Source: Symsagittifera roscoffensis (Eukaryota > Xenacoelomorpha > Acoela > Convolutidae). Taken from it: 64,000 nt of DNA. The stretch covers positions 61,855,584-61,919,583 of the forward strand of contig NC_087062.1 in the NCBI RefSeq assembly GCF_963678635.1, read 5' to 3'. The notes below the pieces were generated by a model that ran no database searches, was not told where the DNA came from, and saw only the letters and a program-made list of their open reading frames with translations. Every line of letters starts with the position of its first letter. The stretch's first letter is position 1. Shown here piece after piece: positions 19,801 to 36,096 of the stretch. A program made the position numbers and the translations under genes.

Positions 19801-22598
19801 CGAAAAACAAAAGAAAATTTTGCTGCTGTTTCTTGCACGAATTGATTTTGTACATCACTGTTGACATGACTGAGAGAAGAGGAAACACGTTGAGGAATCG
19901 CTCGTTAACCCGAAAACAAAATTGCCAAACGATAGTCCGACTATTCGAAACTCTATATTAGAAAAGTCAAATAAATAAATATCGAAAAAAACCGTCTAGT
20001 TGGGGTTCGACCTCAAACCTTAGAATTTAAAAACCGCGCTTTATCACTAGACGAAGTGGTAATGGGCCTGGAAGTTGTTGAGGCTTCATTAAGAGCAAAT
20101 TTAATTTCTTGCATATTTCCAACAAAAATTATAGTTCCTGATTACAGGTCACTTACTCTCGCAAGTGAAAAAACTCTACTCGTAGGAGACTACAGCAGTT
20201 TTACCGTGATGGTAGTCATTTTCAATCTGCACTGGTTTTGTGTATTTCTCAAGCTCCCTGTCTTCTCGCTTCCGAGACCGACTACATGACGATTCCTCCT
20301 CTCGATGATGATGTTGACTATGCTTCGATTCCCGCCTAGAGTCTGACTTGGATGAATCATCTCTGCTTTGGTCATCTGAAGCAGCAAACCAGGGTCTTTT
20401 TAGTGCTGATTTAAATTAGCCGGACAAAACGAAAAACATTGAAAAATTGGACGAGTTTTTCTCAAACTGGGTTAACATTACACCAAAAGTGAAGAGGACA
20501 AAAGTTGCTTAGACTTTCATCAAAACTAGTATGCTGCATATTGTTTTGCGTAAATAGCAACCAAAATTTTGCACCATAAATGGGTCATTTTGTTTTTTTT
20601 ATATATCAAAAATTACGCTTAAGCTTCCAAGTTAATTAATAGGAAATTTATATTGCAAGAAGCCTCTTATCAGCCCCACATATTTAAAGAAAAGTAAATT
20701 CTGCAAAAATTAACGCAAAACGTTCGGAATTTGTTTTAAGCAAATCTTTTGAGTTTTATATAGTAAAAATTACCTTATGTGGCTATCAAGCAAAAGTATA
20801 TTCTCGTAAACAAATTTTTGGAGATTTTACCCTTCTAGAAAGTTGTAGGGCTGTTTAAGACGCTTCTTAAAATATAAATTTCTGATTATTTAACTTGGTA
20901 GTTCAAGCTAACTTTTGATTATCTACAAAATCCAAAATGACCGACTTAACTTTTGTCCTCTTCACTTTTGGTCTTATATAAGCCTAGTTTGATAAAAACG
21001 CTTTTAAAATTTTCAATGTTCCTCGTTTTATCCGGTTAATTTAAATCAACACTGTACTACCCAAATAATCACTTTAATAACTTAGCCTATTTTTATGGCA
21101 AACCCAAACTCTATAGCAGAACTAATTTCAACCTATCAAAATATCGCATTCAGGCTAAAGGCCCAATATATAACAGAGTTAACTTGCCATAGGTGCCAAT
21201 CCAAACGTTAAAAGAGTGCCTATTTAAATTAACCGGACAATGAACAAAATTTGAAAATCCAAAGAATTTTTTCTCATATTGGGTCAAGATTAGACAAAAA
21301 GTGAAGAGAACAAAAATTGCTTAAAATTTCACCAGAATTAAAATTGTGCACTTTTTTTCGAAATTCGAAGCCAAGTTTTTCCTCTAAAATGGGTCGTTTT
21401 GGTTTAGTTAATCAATAATTACGTTGAAACTACCAAGTAAATTGATGAGATAGTTATATCGAAAAAAGCCTCTTACACAGCCCGAAAAAAATTTAGAAAG
21501 ATAAAATTCCAAAAAGTTGCGCAAAATATTTAAACTTTGTTAAGCAGAGATTTTGATTTTTATGAAGTAAACATTACCATTACCATTTTTTGGCTTTCAA
21601 CCAAAAATATATTCTCCTATATAGATTTTTGGAGATGTTACCCTTCCAAAACTTTGTTGAGCTAAGTAGGAGGCTTCTTTTGGTATAACTTTATCATCAA
21701 CTAACTCTGTAAAAAATGACCCATTTTCGGGAAACAACTTTGGCTACGAATTTCGAAAAATGAATTCGACCATATTATTTCTGGTGCAATTCTGAGCAAC
21801 TCTTGTTCTCTTCACTTTTTGTCGAATTGTAACCCAACTTGAGAAAAAAAGCCCTTGAAACTGAAAAAAGCCTTTGCCCGGATAATTTAAATTAGGACTG
21901 TAACACGCAAAAACAAAAAAAATGCTCACATAAGTTCCAAATTTATTCAGCTTTACAAAATCACGCAAATCTCAATTTATTTTAAACAAGAAGCATTAAT
22001 TTAAAAATGACATTTATTTAGAAAATTTCGCCATTGGACAGGACATTGAAGTCATTTGTCAACGAAGAAAAAAACAAATGTGCAAAAGCTCATTCGAATA
22101 TGAACCAAACTTTTGCGGATCAACCGTAATCATTTTAAGCTATAAGCGAGCAGTTAATTTCTGGTAAATCTGCACTCCTCTAAAACTATTTAAACTTGTG
22201 TCTCTGTGAAAGAGGGAAAAGCATAATTCCATTCAATATCTCAAGTACTACAAAAACCTTGCTTTGAAAAATTGGTGTCGTATAATAGTATCAAGGGGGA
22301 CCGCAGTACCATTGGCGGTCAGGTGAGAAGATAGCATTCACTCTTTCCTCAAATGTTTCCCAGCAAACATTCATCTTTCAATTTCTCAGGAAATTTTTTT
22401 TGAACAATTGGCCCGATCCCTAAAAGATTACTATCAGTCAGTTCATGAATAAAAAAATACTAATTGATTTCAAGTACCTCTGTGATATGATCTACTGCTC
22501 TTGGACTCCCTTGAGTAGTCATCTCCTCTTTCCGACTTCCTGCCCCTCTCCTCGCTCCCTCGCTCTCTCTTCCGTTCTTCTGTAGCGTGACGAGGCAT
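13796..22598 (-). CDS. Arginine/serine-rich nuclear protein, family not identified
   Basis: Exons: 22598-22478, 20375-20205, 19102-18643, 18467-18246, 17979-17407, 17258-16936, 16646-16473, 15920-15781 and 13897-13796 (stop TAA). Every junction has GT and AG and a consistent phase (1,1,2,2,2,1,1,0), giving 761 residues. The ATG has an in-frame TGA two codons upstream. The first ~500 residues are low-complexity, rich in R, S, K, D and E, with RS-type stretches (SSKSDSRRESKHSQ, SRRSSDSRHGQRNSRSDRR), as in splicing-associated nuclear proteins. The C-terminal third is ordered-looking: LPKQFGWPKMKDERDLSG, KFSGLNNLLSELRSSKF and ADMQLRQQIQK. I do not recognise a named family; no kinase, RRM, zinc finger or helicase motif is present. 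A function in RNA processing is inference from composition only. An alternative last exon (14423-14190) also fits in phase but is transposon-derived. Confidence 0.72.
13957..14536 (-). mobile_element. Tc1/mariner-like non-autonomous element with a transposase HTH remnant
   Basis: Perfect 33-bp terminal inverted repeats lie at 13962-13994 and 14498-14530 (GCAAAAAGTTCGGACAGACA continuing AATTAATTAAAA). The right end extends to CAGTAGC, similar to the CAGT start of Tc1 elements. On the minus strand inside it, 14423-14190 is an open stretch of 77 codons ending in TAA. It reads like the DNA-binding helix-turn-helix of Tc1-type transposases: LRGRRLSDDYTIIFKYCDE, then SIKQLAKLAEKLKSTVYDVL. No DDE/D catalytic domain is present, so the element is a deletion derivative. 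It sits in the last intron of the RS-rich gene, 64 bases from the terminal exon. Confidence 0.75.
14600..15740. repeat. Degenerate tandem repeat, ~80-120-bp period
   Basis: A recurring block contains TAAGCAAGCTATTCAAGC, a GAAACTT...AAATATTTCAAG segment, CATAGACCGAATCGGTTCA and a CGAAAAAC run. Copies start near 14612, 14693, 14771, 14933, 15137, 15228, 15349, 15555 and 15660. It fills most of the last intron of the RS-rich gene on the side next to exon 8. The copies are strongly diverged, so the array is old. Confidence 0.7.
19344..19355 (-). other. Candidate 12-nt microexon of the RS-rich gene
   Basis: GGTCCTCTACGG is flanked by a strong acceptor (TTTTATCCCAG) and a strong donor (GTAAGTTTTACC) on the minus strand. 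It lies between exons 2 and 3. Twelve bases keep the phase: the preceding G completes GGG, then TCC TCT ACG and a last G, adding Gly-Ser-Ser-Thr. It is too short to be seen as an open frame. Inclusion is inferred from the splice sites only. Confidence 0.5.
19396..19470 (+). repeat. Dispersed GCGGAGCTTCG repeat
   Basis: GGCGAAGCGGAGCTTCGTAA is followed by CATTTGCCATACAACGCAAG and ATTGCAAGCTGGCGAATAG. It is one of the better-preserved copies of the family noted at 1078. It lies in the intron upstream of exon 3 of the RS-rich gene. Confidence 0.6.
20000..20180 (-). repeat. tRNA-like SINE fragment
   Basis: Shares CTAGACGAAGTGGTAATGGG (compare CTAGTCCAAGTGGGAAGGA at 12950), TTGTTGAGGCTTCATTAAGA and GTTCCTGATTACAGGTCACT followed by CTCTCGCAAGTG with the 12.9-kb copy. 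It ends ~25 bases short of the exon 2 donor of the RS-rich gene. Confidence 0.55.
20401..21054. mobile_element. Foldback MITE, CAGTGCTG family (copy 1)
   Basis: The terminal inverted repeats are AGTGCTGATTTAAATTAGCC (20402) and the complementary GGTTAATTTAAATCAACACT (21034-21053). Long internal arms pair with each other: ACCAAAAGTGAAGAGGACAA near 20480 against TTGTCCTCTTCACTTTTGGT near 20955. Size 654 bp. It is the same family as 21215-21900 and 24246-24921. It sits in intron 1 of the RS-rich gene, about 24 bases from the exon 2 acceptor. Confidence 0.85.
21215..21900. mobile_element. Foldback MITE, CAGTGCTG family (copy 2)
   Basis: The ends are GTGCCTATTTAAATTAACCG and CGGATAATTTAAATTAGGAC, followed by TGTA. 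Internal arms include GACAAAAAGTGAAGAGAACA against TGTTCTCTTCACTTTTTGTC. It is more diverged at the tips than copy 3. It lies in the same intron as copy 1, ~160 bp away and in the same family, so two independent insertions or a local duplication are both possible. Confidence 0.8.
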
Positions 22599-24245
22599 CT
22601 CTCAGTAACTCATCAGCTATTTTCATTCATCATAATTCATCTGCAAAAGAAAAAAATTATTCCCTAAAGTAAATTTATTTTAATTGAACAACTTGAATTT
22701 GTATTTAAATTTATTTAAAGCCATCTCTGATTGCATTGCATCATATTTTTTTTATAACAATGAGGTAATCAATACACAGGCGACACAAGCGAAGCAGAAT
22801 TCCACAAAACTTCCAATAGAACGATAACATTGCATTACGAGATGACGAATAGAAAAAAAGAGACAATAGCCCAAAAATTATATTGAAAAAATGTGTACGT
22901 TTTTTCGTATGATTTTCATAAACAGCCTTTAAAAAGCCTTGAGGATCATTTGATCAGTGGCAAACAAACCAACAAAACTTAGTCGACCCCATTAAGCCGA
23001 AAATAAAAATGATTTTGAGCTAGATTTTTCAATTTTTACGACACATCCCCCTTTAACACACAGAAGCATAAAAAATAGTTTTCCTCCAATTTAGGCAATA
23101 AGAGATGACTTAACCCATATAGCGTAATCCTTAGCTGTGAAATTTAAAAAAAAGATTCAGAATCAGAGTTCGTAATTTAACAACTTACAGTACAATTTTC
23201 AATTACGGTAAAAAAATAGTTTGAATCAGAATGAAAGTCTACGCTTTAGAAAGCCAGTCGATAAAAACCGTACTAAGTAATGTAAATTGCATTTTTTGTT
23301 AAAAAAAAACGGTAAATGAGTTGAAAAATACGAAAACCAGAAAACCGGAAAAAAATCCAACAAAACAATTCATAGCTAACTAAATTGAACTAGGTTCTTT
23401 CAATGGAATTTTCAATAAATTGAGCATACCAGCCTACACAATAGTGAAAGCAATTGCACGTATTTCATACAGATTTGTCAGAAGTTTTTAACAGGGAAAA
23501 TTATGTTTCCCGATTACAAGTACACGTGCTCTCGCAACTGAAATGACGAATATAGTATATGTCTGTATACAATTACAGAAAATGTCAACGTTAAAAACTG
23601 TTATAATTTCCTTATTCTGCAGAAGCATTTACTCACACAGTTATAGTTAGAAAACGCTCATTTGAAAATTTCTGACAATCGAAGAATTAATTTTTCATAA
23701 CAGAAAACCTTTCTTTTCAAACAAGAAACGTTGATTTTGTTAACGATTAGGCGCAAAATTATTCGAACAAATATAAATGATTGACCAAAAATTTAATTTC
23801 TTGGAAAGTGAAGGCCTGCATGGACTCTAACTCCAAAGCTTTAGCGTCCTAAACAAGTTACATCGATATCAAATGCGCAGAACCGGTTCTTTAACTTGAT
23901 TATTTATAAATCTAACTATTAACTGATTCACTGTTTCTGTTAGAGAAGTTGTTAATCTGAAAAAGTCGACAATCCGATTTGATAACGCTGGTTAATTGAA
24001 AATGTAATCAGCTCAATCTATATATTTTTAGTAACATACTTATGCTCAATAAAATTTAAAAACGTTGAACATCAACAATTGAGCGATACAATAGAAAACC
24101 GATACCTTTGAAAATTAAAATTCCTTAACGCTTTAAATCGGGCTAGAAAAAAGAACTGATTCGTAATTAAATATTAAGCTCGCTTGTATATCAAATAAAA
24201 CCGAAATAAATCTGACTGTTCATTCAATTATCGAGTTTCTTAATA
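22599..24245. other. 5' flank of the RS-rich gene
   Basis: The region upstream of the start codon should contain the promoter, but I see no distinct TATA or initiator motif that stands out from the AT-rich background. A decayed GCGAAGC-type repeat lies near 22785-22860. A fragment of the tRNA-like SINE tail (GTTTCCCGATTACAAG, then GTGCTCTCGCAACTG) lies near 23505-23545. A further tRNA-like patch (GACTCTAACTCCAAAGCTTT) lies at 23823-23870. Confidence 0.45.
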
Positions 24246-24921
24246 CAGTGCTGATTTAAATTATCCGGACAAAACGAACAAAACTTGAATTTTCAAACGC
24301 GTTTTTCTCAAATTGGGTTAAGATTAGACAAAAAGTTTACAAAGTTCTCAACAAAAAATTTACCCCAAAAATGGGTCATTTTGGCTTTTTTCAATAAATC
24401 AAGAATTACGCTGAAACTACTTTGTTAATTGATAAGAAAATTATATCCCAGGAAGCCTCTTACGCAGCTCAACAAAGTCTAAGAAGGGTTAAATCTCCAA
24501 AAACCAGTATAAGAGAAAAAGTTTTCACTTGATAGTCAATAAATGTGATTTTTACTATATAAAACCTAGAATTATTGCTTAAAAATATATTTTAAACATT
24601 TTTGCGCAAATTTAGAAAATTTAACCCTTCTTAAACTTTGTTGAACTGCGTAAGAGGCTTCCTGTGATATAATTTTCTTATCAATTAACAAAGTAGTTTC
24701 AGCGTAATTCTTGATTTATTGAAAAAAGCCAAAATGACTCATTTTTGTGGTAAATTTTTTGTTGAGAATTTCGGAGAAAAATGGCATCATATTAATTCTG
24801 GTGAAATTCTAAGCAACTTTTGTTCTCTTCACTTTTTGTCTAATCTTAACCCAATTTGAGAAAAACGCGTTTGAAAATTCAAGTTTTGTTCGTTTTGTCC
24901 GGATAATTTAAATCAGCACTG
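24246..24921. mobile_element. Foldback MITE, CAGTGCTG family (copy 3, best preserved)
   Basis: The terminal repeats are perfect for more than 35 bases, from CAGTGCTGATTTAAATTATC at the left to CAGCACTG at the right, and are flanked on both sides by TA, the target-site duplication of Tc1/mariner elements. The internal arms also pair almost end to end: AGGAAGCCTCTTACGCAGCT near 24450 against GTAAGAGGCTTCCT near 24650. The element would fold into a hairpin with arms of roughly 300 bases. No coding capacity. Confidence 0.92.
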
Positions 24922-27235
24922 TAACATGTACATCACACTACAGCTCTGTTTTTTTGTTCTGCAGGAAAAGCGAATTTTAAAATCCACTTTTAAAACCAAA
25001 AGTCAACTACATTTTACAGTTATGTCAATTTTCTTAGTGCAGAGTGTTGTGTACTCAATTTGCTTAATTATATGAGTTTAAGAAACCAACCGCCAAAAAT
25101 GAGGCCTCTTTTCAAGAAAATATTGAAAACCACACGCTCTTAGCAAAAACAAACGTCTATCGATTACGCTCAAGCAAAAATATCTTATTGGAGAAGGGTC
25201 TAAGAACTTAAAAGACCAAAAAACATTTTGTGCGGCCATATAAAATGGGGAGGAACTTTGTCTTCGGATGCGCTTTAGTTTTTTTTTCACGCAAAATCAA
25301 GTCGCAACCGTTCGAGTGGTATATCATTATTAAGCACTTCCAATCGTTATTCAAAAGACAATCAAATCTTTTCAAAACGATATCCTAGTGTTGCGAAAAA
25401 CCGATTTTGAATTTTCGTCTGATTTCAAGCAAGTAAAGCGGTCGAGTAACGTTCGTCAAACAAAATTGGTCATTTAGGCTAAAAAAAACTTTATTAAAAG
25501 GAAACCAATTTTGAGAGCTTCATTTAAAGTTTCCTAGGCAAAAAAAGTTTTCTTTTTCTTTATTTGTTATTCGTTTATTGAAAACAACTGTTGTCAATGT
25601 TGCCATATTGATTTCTACTCGTTTGTATAGCTTTCTCATCTCACAGTGCACAAAAAACGACCCATATTTGAAGAGAAACTTTTTGTAAATTTTATTAAGA
25701 ATGTGGTCGGAACATTCTGTGCTAATTGCACAGCAACCAGCTATCCTTGTTTTGTTATAAGCTTTAAACATGATAAATAACTCAACTAGATCTTCACGCT
25801 CTTTGAATTCCGAGTAACTTAAAATGATTTATACCTTTCTGCATTTCACTTGCATGAAAAAGTGAGTTCTCCGGGCCTAGGCTTAAGAACTTTTTTAAGC
25901 AAGTATCTAAGAAACTGACCTTGCTTTATGACGAAACCTCAAGACTACTGGTCACTTGGTCTGAAAATTGAGTACGTTCACTGGTATTCTAGTCTCTGGA
26001 GTTCAAGTCTCGACCGGAACTTTTTTCATATGCATGGAATTTTATCTGGTAAGACTTGAATTAACGGTTGTATATCGCTAAATTCTTGTGGGCTTAATTT
26101 CTAACGCATGGACTTTTCTTCTGATGTGAATAAATTTTCTGTAAGTGAAAGTCGTTCAGTAATTTGTGAATTTATTAATTCTGCTTTGATATAAATTTCC
26201 TTTTTTTGTTTTAATGCTTTTGTCTGATGTTGCATTGGCCTGGTCATCTTATATTACGGTTTGTGAAGGGCGAAAAGAGCCTGTTTGTTACAGAAAGGGT
26301 GTGGTTTCAAAATTTTATAGCGCGAAACTTTTATACAAGGCAAGGCTGAGCTTCGCACCACTTACGATACAGAAATGAATGACTATGATAAAACCAAATT
26401 AAAAAATGAAAAAAAACGTCGTTTTTGTCGTAAATTTATAAAAATTGCAAAACAGCCCAAAAAATCCGGAACAAAATTACCAATCACCTGCACCAATTGA
26501 AACTTTACATAGAGCTTTCGGAATGCTCGAACGAATTTGAACTTTCAAAAGGTCTTTTTGCCGACAAAAATAAGCAGATAGACAATAATCTAGAATACCC
26601 GAAACTTTTCAGTTTGCAAAAAAGACAAGTCCCTTCGGAATCGAATTCCAGCGCTACGTGTATTAGCAACTTGGAAGAAGACTGGAACTTTTTTGAAAGT
26701 CAGCCTACGAGAACTCAGCCGAGAAAAACAAACACACGGACGATAGTCCGAAAAAACACAAACATGGCCAACAGACAGCTGGAAATGAGTCAATGAACGC
26801 ATGTAAACAAAAAATAATTTAACATTTTTTTTTAAATCTCAACTTTCGAATGTTACAGAAAAAATAAGTGCCCATACAGATCTTTTAAAATCTATAACAA
26901 TTTGTTTGACACTTAGTTGAATTAGAACCCAATTTGACAAAAAAGGGGATCAATACATGAACTTTTTATTCCGCTGGGAAATCTGAAACTTAACTACCAC
27001 TCTCGAAACTAACGTCGATCAAGTTTTTCGTGATCTTATAAATTTGCTGATAGTGGACTTTAAAAAAGGAAAAGAACTTAACTTTAAAAGAAAATCAAAC
27101 GTCAAACCGCGAAAAAAAAAACATTTAAAGACTTCCTGAAAAAACGACAAAAAATCATCAGCACCTATATAAGAGTCTGAACTACGTTCATCGACTCTTA
27201 AAAAGTCTGATTTGCAAAAAAAATCTCGCCCGGGT

Positions 27236-27320
27236 TCCAAGTGCAAGCTTTTGCCCTTTCAAGCAAATTATGTTACCTCTATACCAGATGGTTCGCATGG
27301 TTGATTGAATTTGAATTTAT
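27236..27320 (-). repeat. tRNA-like repeat, family also at 63618
   Basis: Shares TGTTACCTCTATACCAGATG and GGTTGATTGAATTTGAATTT with 63618-63715. Read on the minus strand it has a tRNA-like order ending in a GGTTCGA-like B-box region (GGGTTCCAAG on the plus strand). Confidence 0.5.
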
Positions 27321-28070
27321 AATAAGGCAATTAAAACACGTGAAAGATTTTCAAGAGCAAAATCTATGAAAAAAATTTTAACAGTATGAAAAGCCTATTA
27401 CCCAAGTGCGACACCATTGTCAAACGCAAAAGTAATCTTTGTTTTGGCTTACGCACGTCTTTCATTTTTTTCGTGTTACTTGAAATCATTCGATAGCTTG
27501 AAGAGATATGTTGTGTAAAACGTGGCCTCCAAGTAAGAATTTCGATCGCACTCAATTGTGGGAACTAAATTGCACTAAAGGTGAAGAAAAATTTCAATTT
27601 TGCTTCTGGATTAAACACTGACCTATTTTTTGAAAACTTTCCAATTTCAAAGAAAAAATTGATGCCCTTAAAGCTCTTTGAATTTCTGGATCAAATTATG
27701 ATTGGCAAATTTTTAAATTAAATTAACTCAACTTGAAAACTGGATCAATAAGATTTATTTTAATTTCGCTGGGACATCAGAAAATTAAATTCCACGTTCG
27801 AAACTAGAAGTCGATGAAGTGTTCTGTGACCTTTACAGTTTTTCGGTTTGACGGTGGCGTTTGCCCTCCTTTTCAACAAAGGGATTGAACTGAACTTGAA
27901 AAGAAAAAGAAAAAAACCAAACTGCGAAAAATGACTTACGATTTTTAAGTACCTGCGACCATTCTTCGTGAAAACATGCGGATTTAATTTAAATGTGGAC
28001 TATTTAACGAGCGCGAAATTGCGAACTTGGGATAATTAATGAGCGCAAAAATCCTAATTTTCTACAAAAT

Positions 28071-28410
28071 GCCGAAGCTTCGCTTCGCAAACACAATCGA
28101 GAACACGACAAAAAGCAGTTCTGAAGTGCAATAAGAAAAAGTAGAGATAAGCCTCGGCTAGGACTCGGATTCGATCTGCGACTAAAACTATGAGCCTCAC
28201 GCACTAACCACTCAGCCACGCACGCTTAATACATCACAAACACTAGCCACAAATAGAGCAGAGAACAGATGCTATGAAATCCAATGCTAGATCGTGATTA
28301 TAGCAAAAGTGCCAGCAAATCAGTGAAAACTTTCCACTTTCAATGAATACTTTACTTGCGAATTAGGTTAGAAAAAACAGAAAGTTCTAACTAAAACACT
28401 TCGCTGATCG
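28071..28410 (-). repeat. tRNA-Met-like SINE
   Basis: On the minus strand it has an A-box-like TGGCTGAGTGGTTAG, a CAT-anticodon-like loop (GAGGCTCATAGTTT), a B-box-like AGATCGAATCC, then a tail through AGCCGAGGCTTATCTCTAC and CTGCTTTTTGTCG to a GCGAAGCGAAGCTTCGGC end. Sequence on the A-box side (CACAAATAGAGCAGAGAACA, GATGCTATGAAAT, AGGTTAGAAAAAACAGAA) is shared with the copies at 7181, 32065 and in each OSGEP-intron unit. Confidence 0.8.
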
Positions 28411-28945
28411 CGAGTGTAATTACCCGTAAAGTACGCCGCAAAATATACCGGCTTAGAAATCCTTCCAAGTAGATCTGATGCATGCTGATTCATTTAAATG
28501 ACACAGGCGAATTATATCACTTTTCGCTTGAGATTGCTTGTGGAGGGGACATTTTCGAAAAAATAATACATCTTGCCTGTAAACAGGCGGTGTTCAAATT
28601 CAGGACTTGGCCCTGATACGAGCAGTCTTGTTCCAGTTAACTGCCAACTTAGGAAACAAAAATTGAAATTAAAATTAGTCAATTTTACTCTAAATAGCCG
28701 AATATAATCTTGATATAATTTGGCTTCTATACGACAAATTATGGTTCAGAATCTACTTTGAATTATCTATATAACCCTAACTAGTATCACAATTACAATT
28801 AACTGAAAAAATTTAACGATAGCACAGAAAAGTTAACGCTTACTAGTATATTATAAATTCACTTTGTCGAGGTAAGTTGAGAGCAATATATCACACGGTA
28901 ACGACTAATGATCAGAAGGAACCAGAAGAGTTAAAGAGAGAAGCG

Positions 28946-34194
<5,249 letters not shown>

Positions 34195-34515
34195 TCAGTA
34201 GACTTTAGCATATAATGCACATGTATTTGCTTCAATTTGTCAAGATTGTTTGTTATACTTTTGCCAACATATCACTGCATCGGATCCTTATCGATATTCA
34301 GATAGCAAAAGATAACCAATGAATATCAAGATTTAGATCACTCTAACAATAGACTGCAAATAGAGCCATCCGGTCAAAGTACTTCAACTAACCAATAAGA
34401 AATAAGGATTATATCGGATGAAGACCGACAAATATACTATCACATCTAAAAAAAACAGCTTTCGATTTCAGACTGGTATGAAATTTAATCTACGCTGGTT
34501 AGAATTTGTACTTAC

Positions 34516-36096
34516 CGACATAACTGGTAGAAGTTCTGATAGGATTTGAAGACGATATGATGCCTGAGTGATTTCTGTCTGCCTCGCTTCCGCTGTCGTA
34601 GAAATCATGTACGTATGTGATCTCGTTTAGAAACGGGTTGTGATGACCAGAGACATTCTCTAAGGGCTCATGACCATCCTCATCTCCTTCCTCGTCACTT
34701 CCGAGTTCGAAGTTATTACCAAACACAGTACTGCGTGATGACGACTCAGTCAAGAGTCGTTTCTTCCCAGATCCTCCGATTTCAGTCTTTTTGGAACTTA
34801 CTGGTGTTTTCTCGCTAGTTGATCTATCATCTAGATCTGAAGTGGGAGATTTGCTGTAGTTCATGAACGAGTTAGCATTGCTTTCACTGGTCGATGTTCC
34901 TTCATCTTGTGAATTCCAATCCCGAGACGTCCCTGATGTGATGGCTGAGGCAAATTCTGATATACTGGTTGAAAGGCGGCGCATCATACCTGGAGAAATC
35001 AGAAAGTAACAAGTAACAACTACTATTGTTTCAACACAAAGTAAAAAAGATAGCCAACTGAAAGTTGGAAAAGAGTGATGAAAACAATGAAACATAAAAA
35101 ATCAACTTTCGAATTTTAAAGAAAAAATGTAAAAATATATGGCCTTGAAGCTTTTTGAAATTGACGAACAAACCGCAAAAAAAATTCGAATTCAGCGTGG
35201 AATTTTAAGATTTTTTCTAGAAATAAAAATCACCCAGACCTACACTCGCTACGTTCATTACTCTTCACTACTACCGGAAAGTAAAAAAAAAGTACTATCG
35301 GTTCAACACTACATTGCAAAGTTCTGCTTCAATTCAATTCATCAACCTTCACCCCGATTTTCCGCTTTCAATTCTGTATTGCATCAAAATATCCGACGTT
35401 AACATGTTGCAACTATTTGACAATCCTCCAAAACCTCCCCTCTTTTACTTTCTATGCAATCTCCAAATCTAAATGAAACTGGATTTCGACAATTTTATCT
35501 GTTTTATGCTGGCGATATTGAAACTGCCGAAAAATGATTTCTTTCTATTTAACTTAAGTATTGGATGAAACCTGCTCGACTTTTTCTGATTGGGTCTTAA
35601 AAGAAGCAGCTTATCATTAAACCCGCATTGTTAACTTCTGGGCTCCGAATGACTCAACGCGAAGTATATCAAATAATACAACAAAAGTAAAACTTTGTTT
35701 ACCTGGATTTTCATCTGCTGTTTGGCTCGAAGTCTGGGAAGTGACCGACATTTCCTCCGGTACAAAGTCACTCACATTATCGTAGTCTGGAACTCCCCCG
35801 TTAAACTCGGATGAGTAGAAGTTGGACATAATGGCCCCGTTAGTCTTGAACGGCTTGCCATTCTTCGCCGGATAGTTGTTCACTAACCCCTTAACCGGCC
35901 CTGTCAGTCTAATAAGAGCGTCTTGAGTTTCAAAAATCAGATCTGCTGTTCTTCGACCATTCGCTCCTGGTGATGGCATTTTTCTACTGCTTCGTGTCGA
36001 ACTTTTTGAGCTTGTATTGGTTTCGTGGTCATAGTTTGAGGATGAACTGGTAGATCCACATCTGTTTACAAATCCAGGCGCCTCAAATTGCATCAT
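34516..36096 (-). CDS. Two serine-rich exons upstream of DEF8: possible long N-terminus
   Basis: Exon 36096-35703 (first in-frame ATG at 36096, open back to a TGA at 36145-36147) has donor GTAAAC in phase 1. Exon 34989-34516 has acceptor TTTCTCCAG and donor GTAAGT, phase 1 to 1. Together they code ~289 residues that are Ser/Thr/Asn-rich, with RSSRKMPSPGANGRRTADLI, SDFVPEEMSVTSQTSSQ, MMRRLSTSISEFASAITSG and an NPF motif. I do not recognise the family. Exon 34989-34516 can be joined in phase to DEF8 by an acceptor at 34168-34167 (GCCCAG), skipping ATG 34194, but that acceptor has a poor pyrimidine tract. They may therefore be alternative 5' exons of DEF8, or a small separate gene whose last exon I did not find. 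Confidence 0.5.

Larger units (their letters stand above)
24922..28945. other. Intergenic: upstream of the RS-rich gene to DEF8 3' end, repeat-rich
   Basis: No supportable gene in about 4 kb. Repeats seen: a GGCTGAGCTTCGCACC repeat at 26345; two members of the long dispersed family at 26765-27215 and 27560-27990 (GAAACTAGAAGTCGATGAAG, TTTCGGTTTGACGGTGG); a tRNA-like patch at 27236-27320; a tRNA-like patch at 25975-26030; and a SINE at 28071-28410. Open frames at 26497-26796 and 26590-26802 overlap on opposite strands in repeat sequence and lack coding character. Confidence 0.55.
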
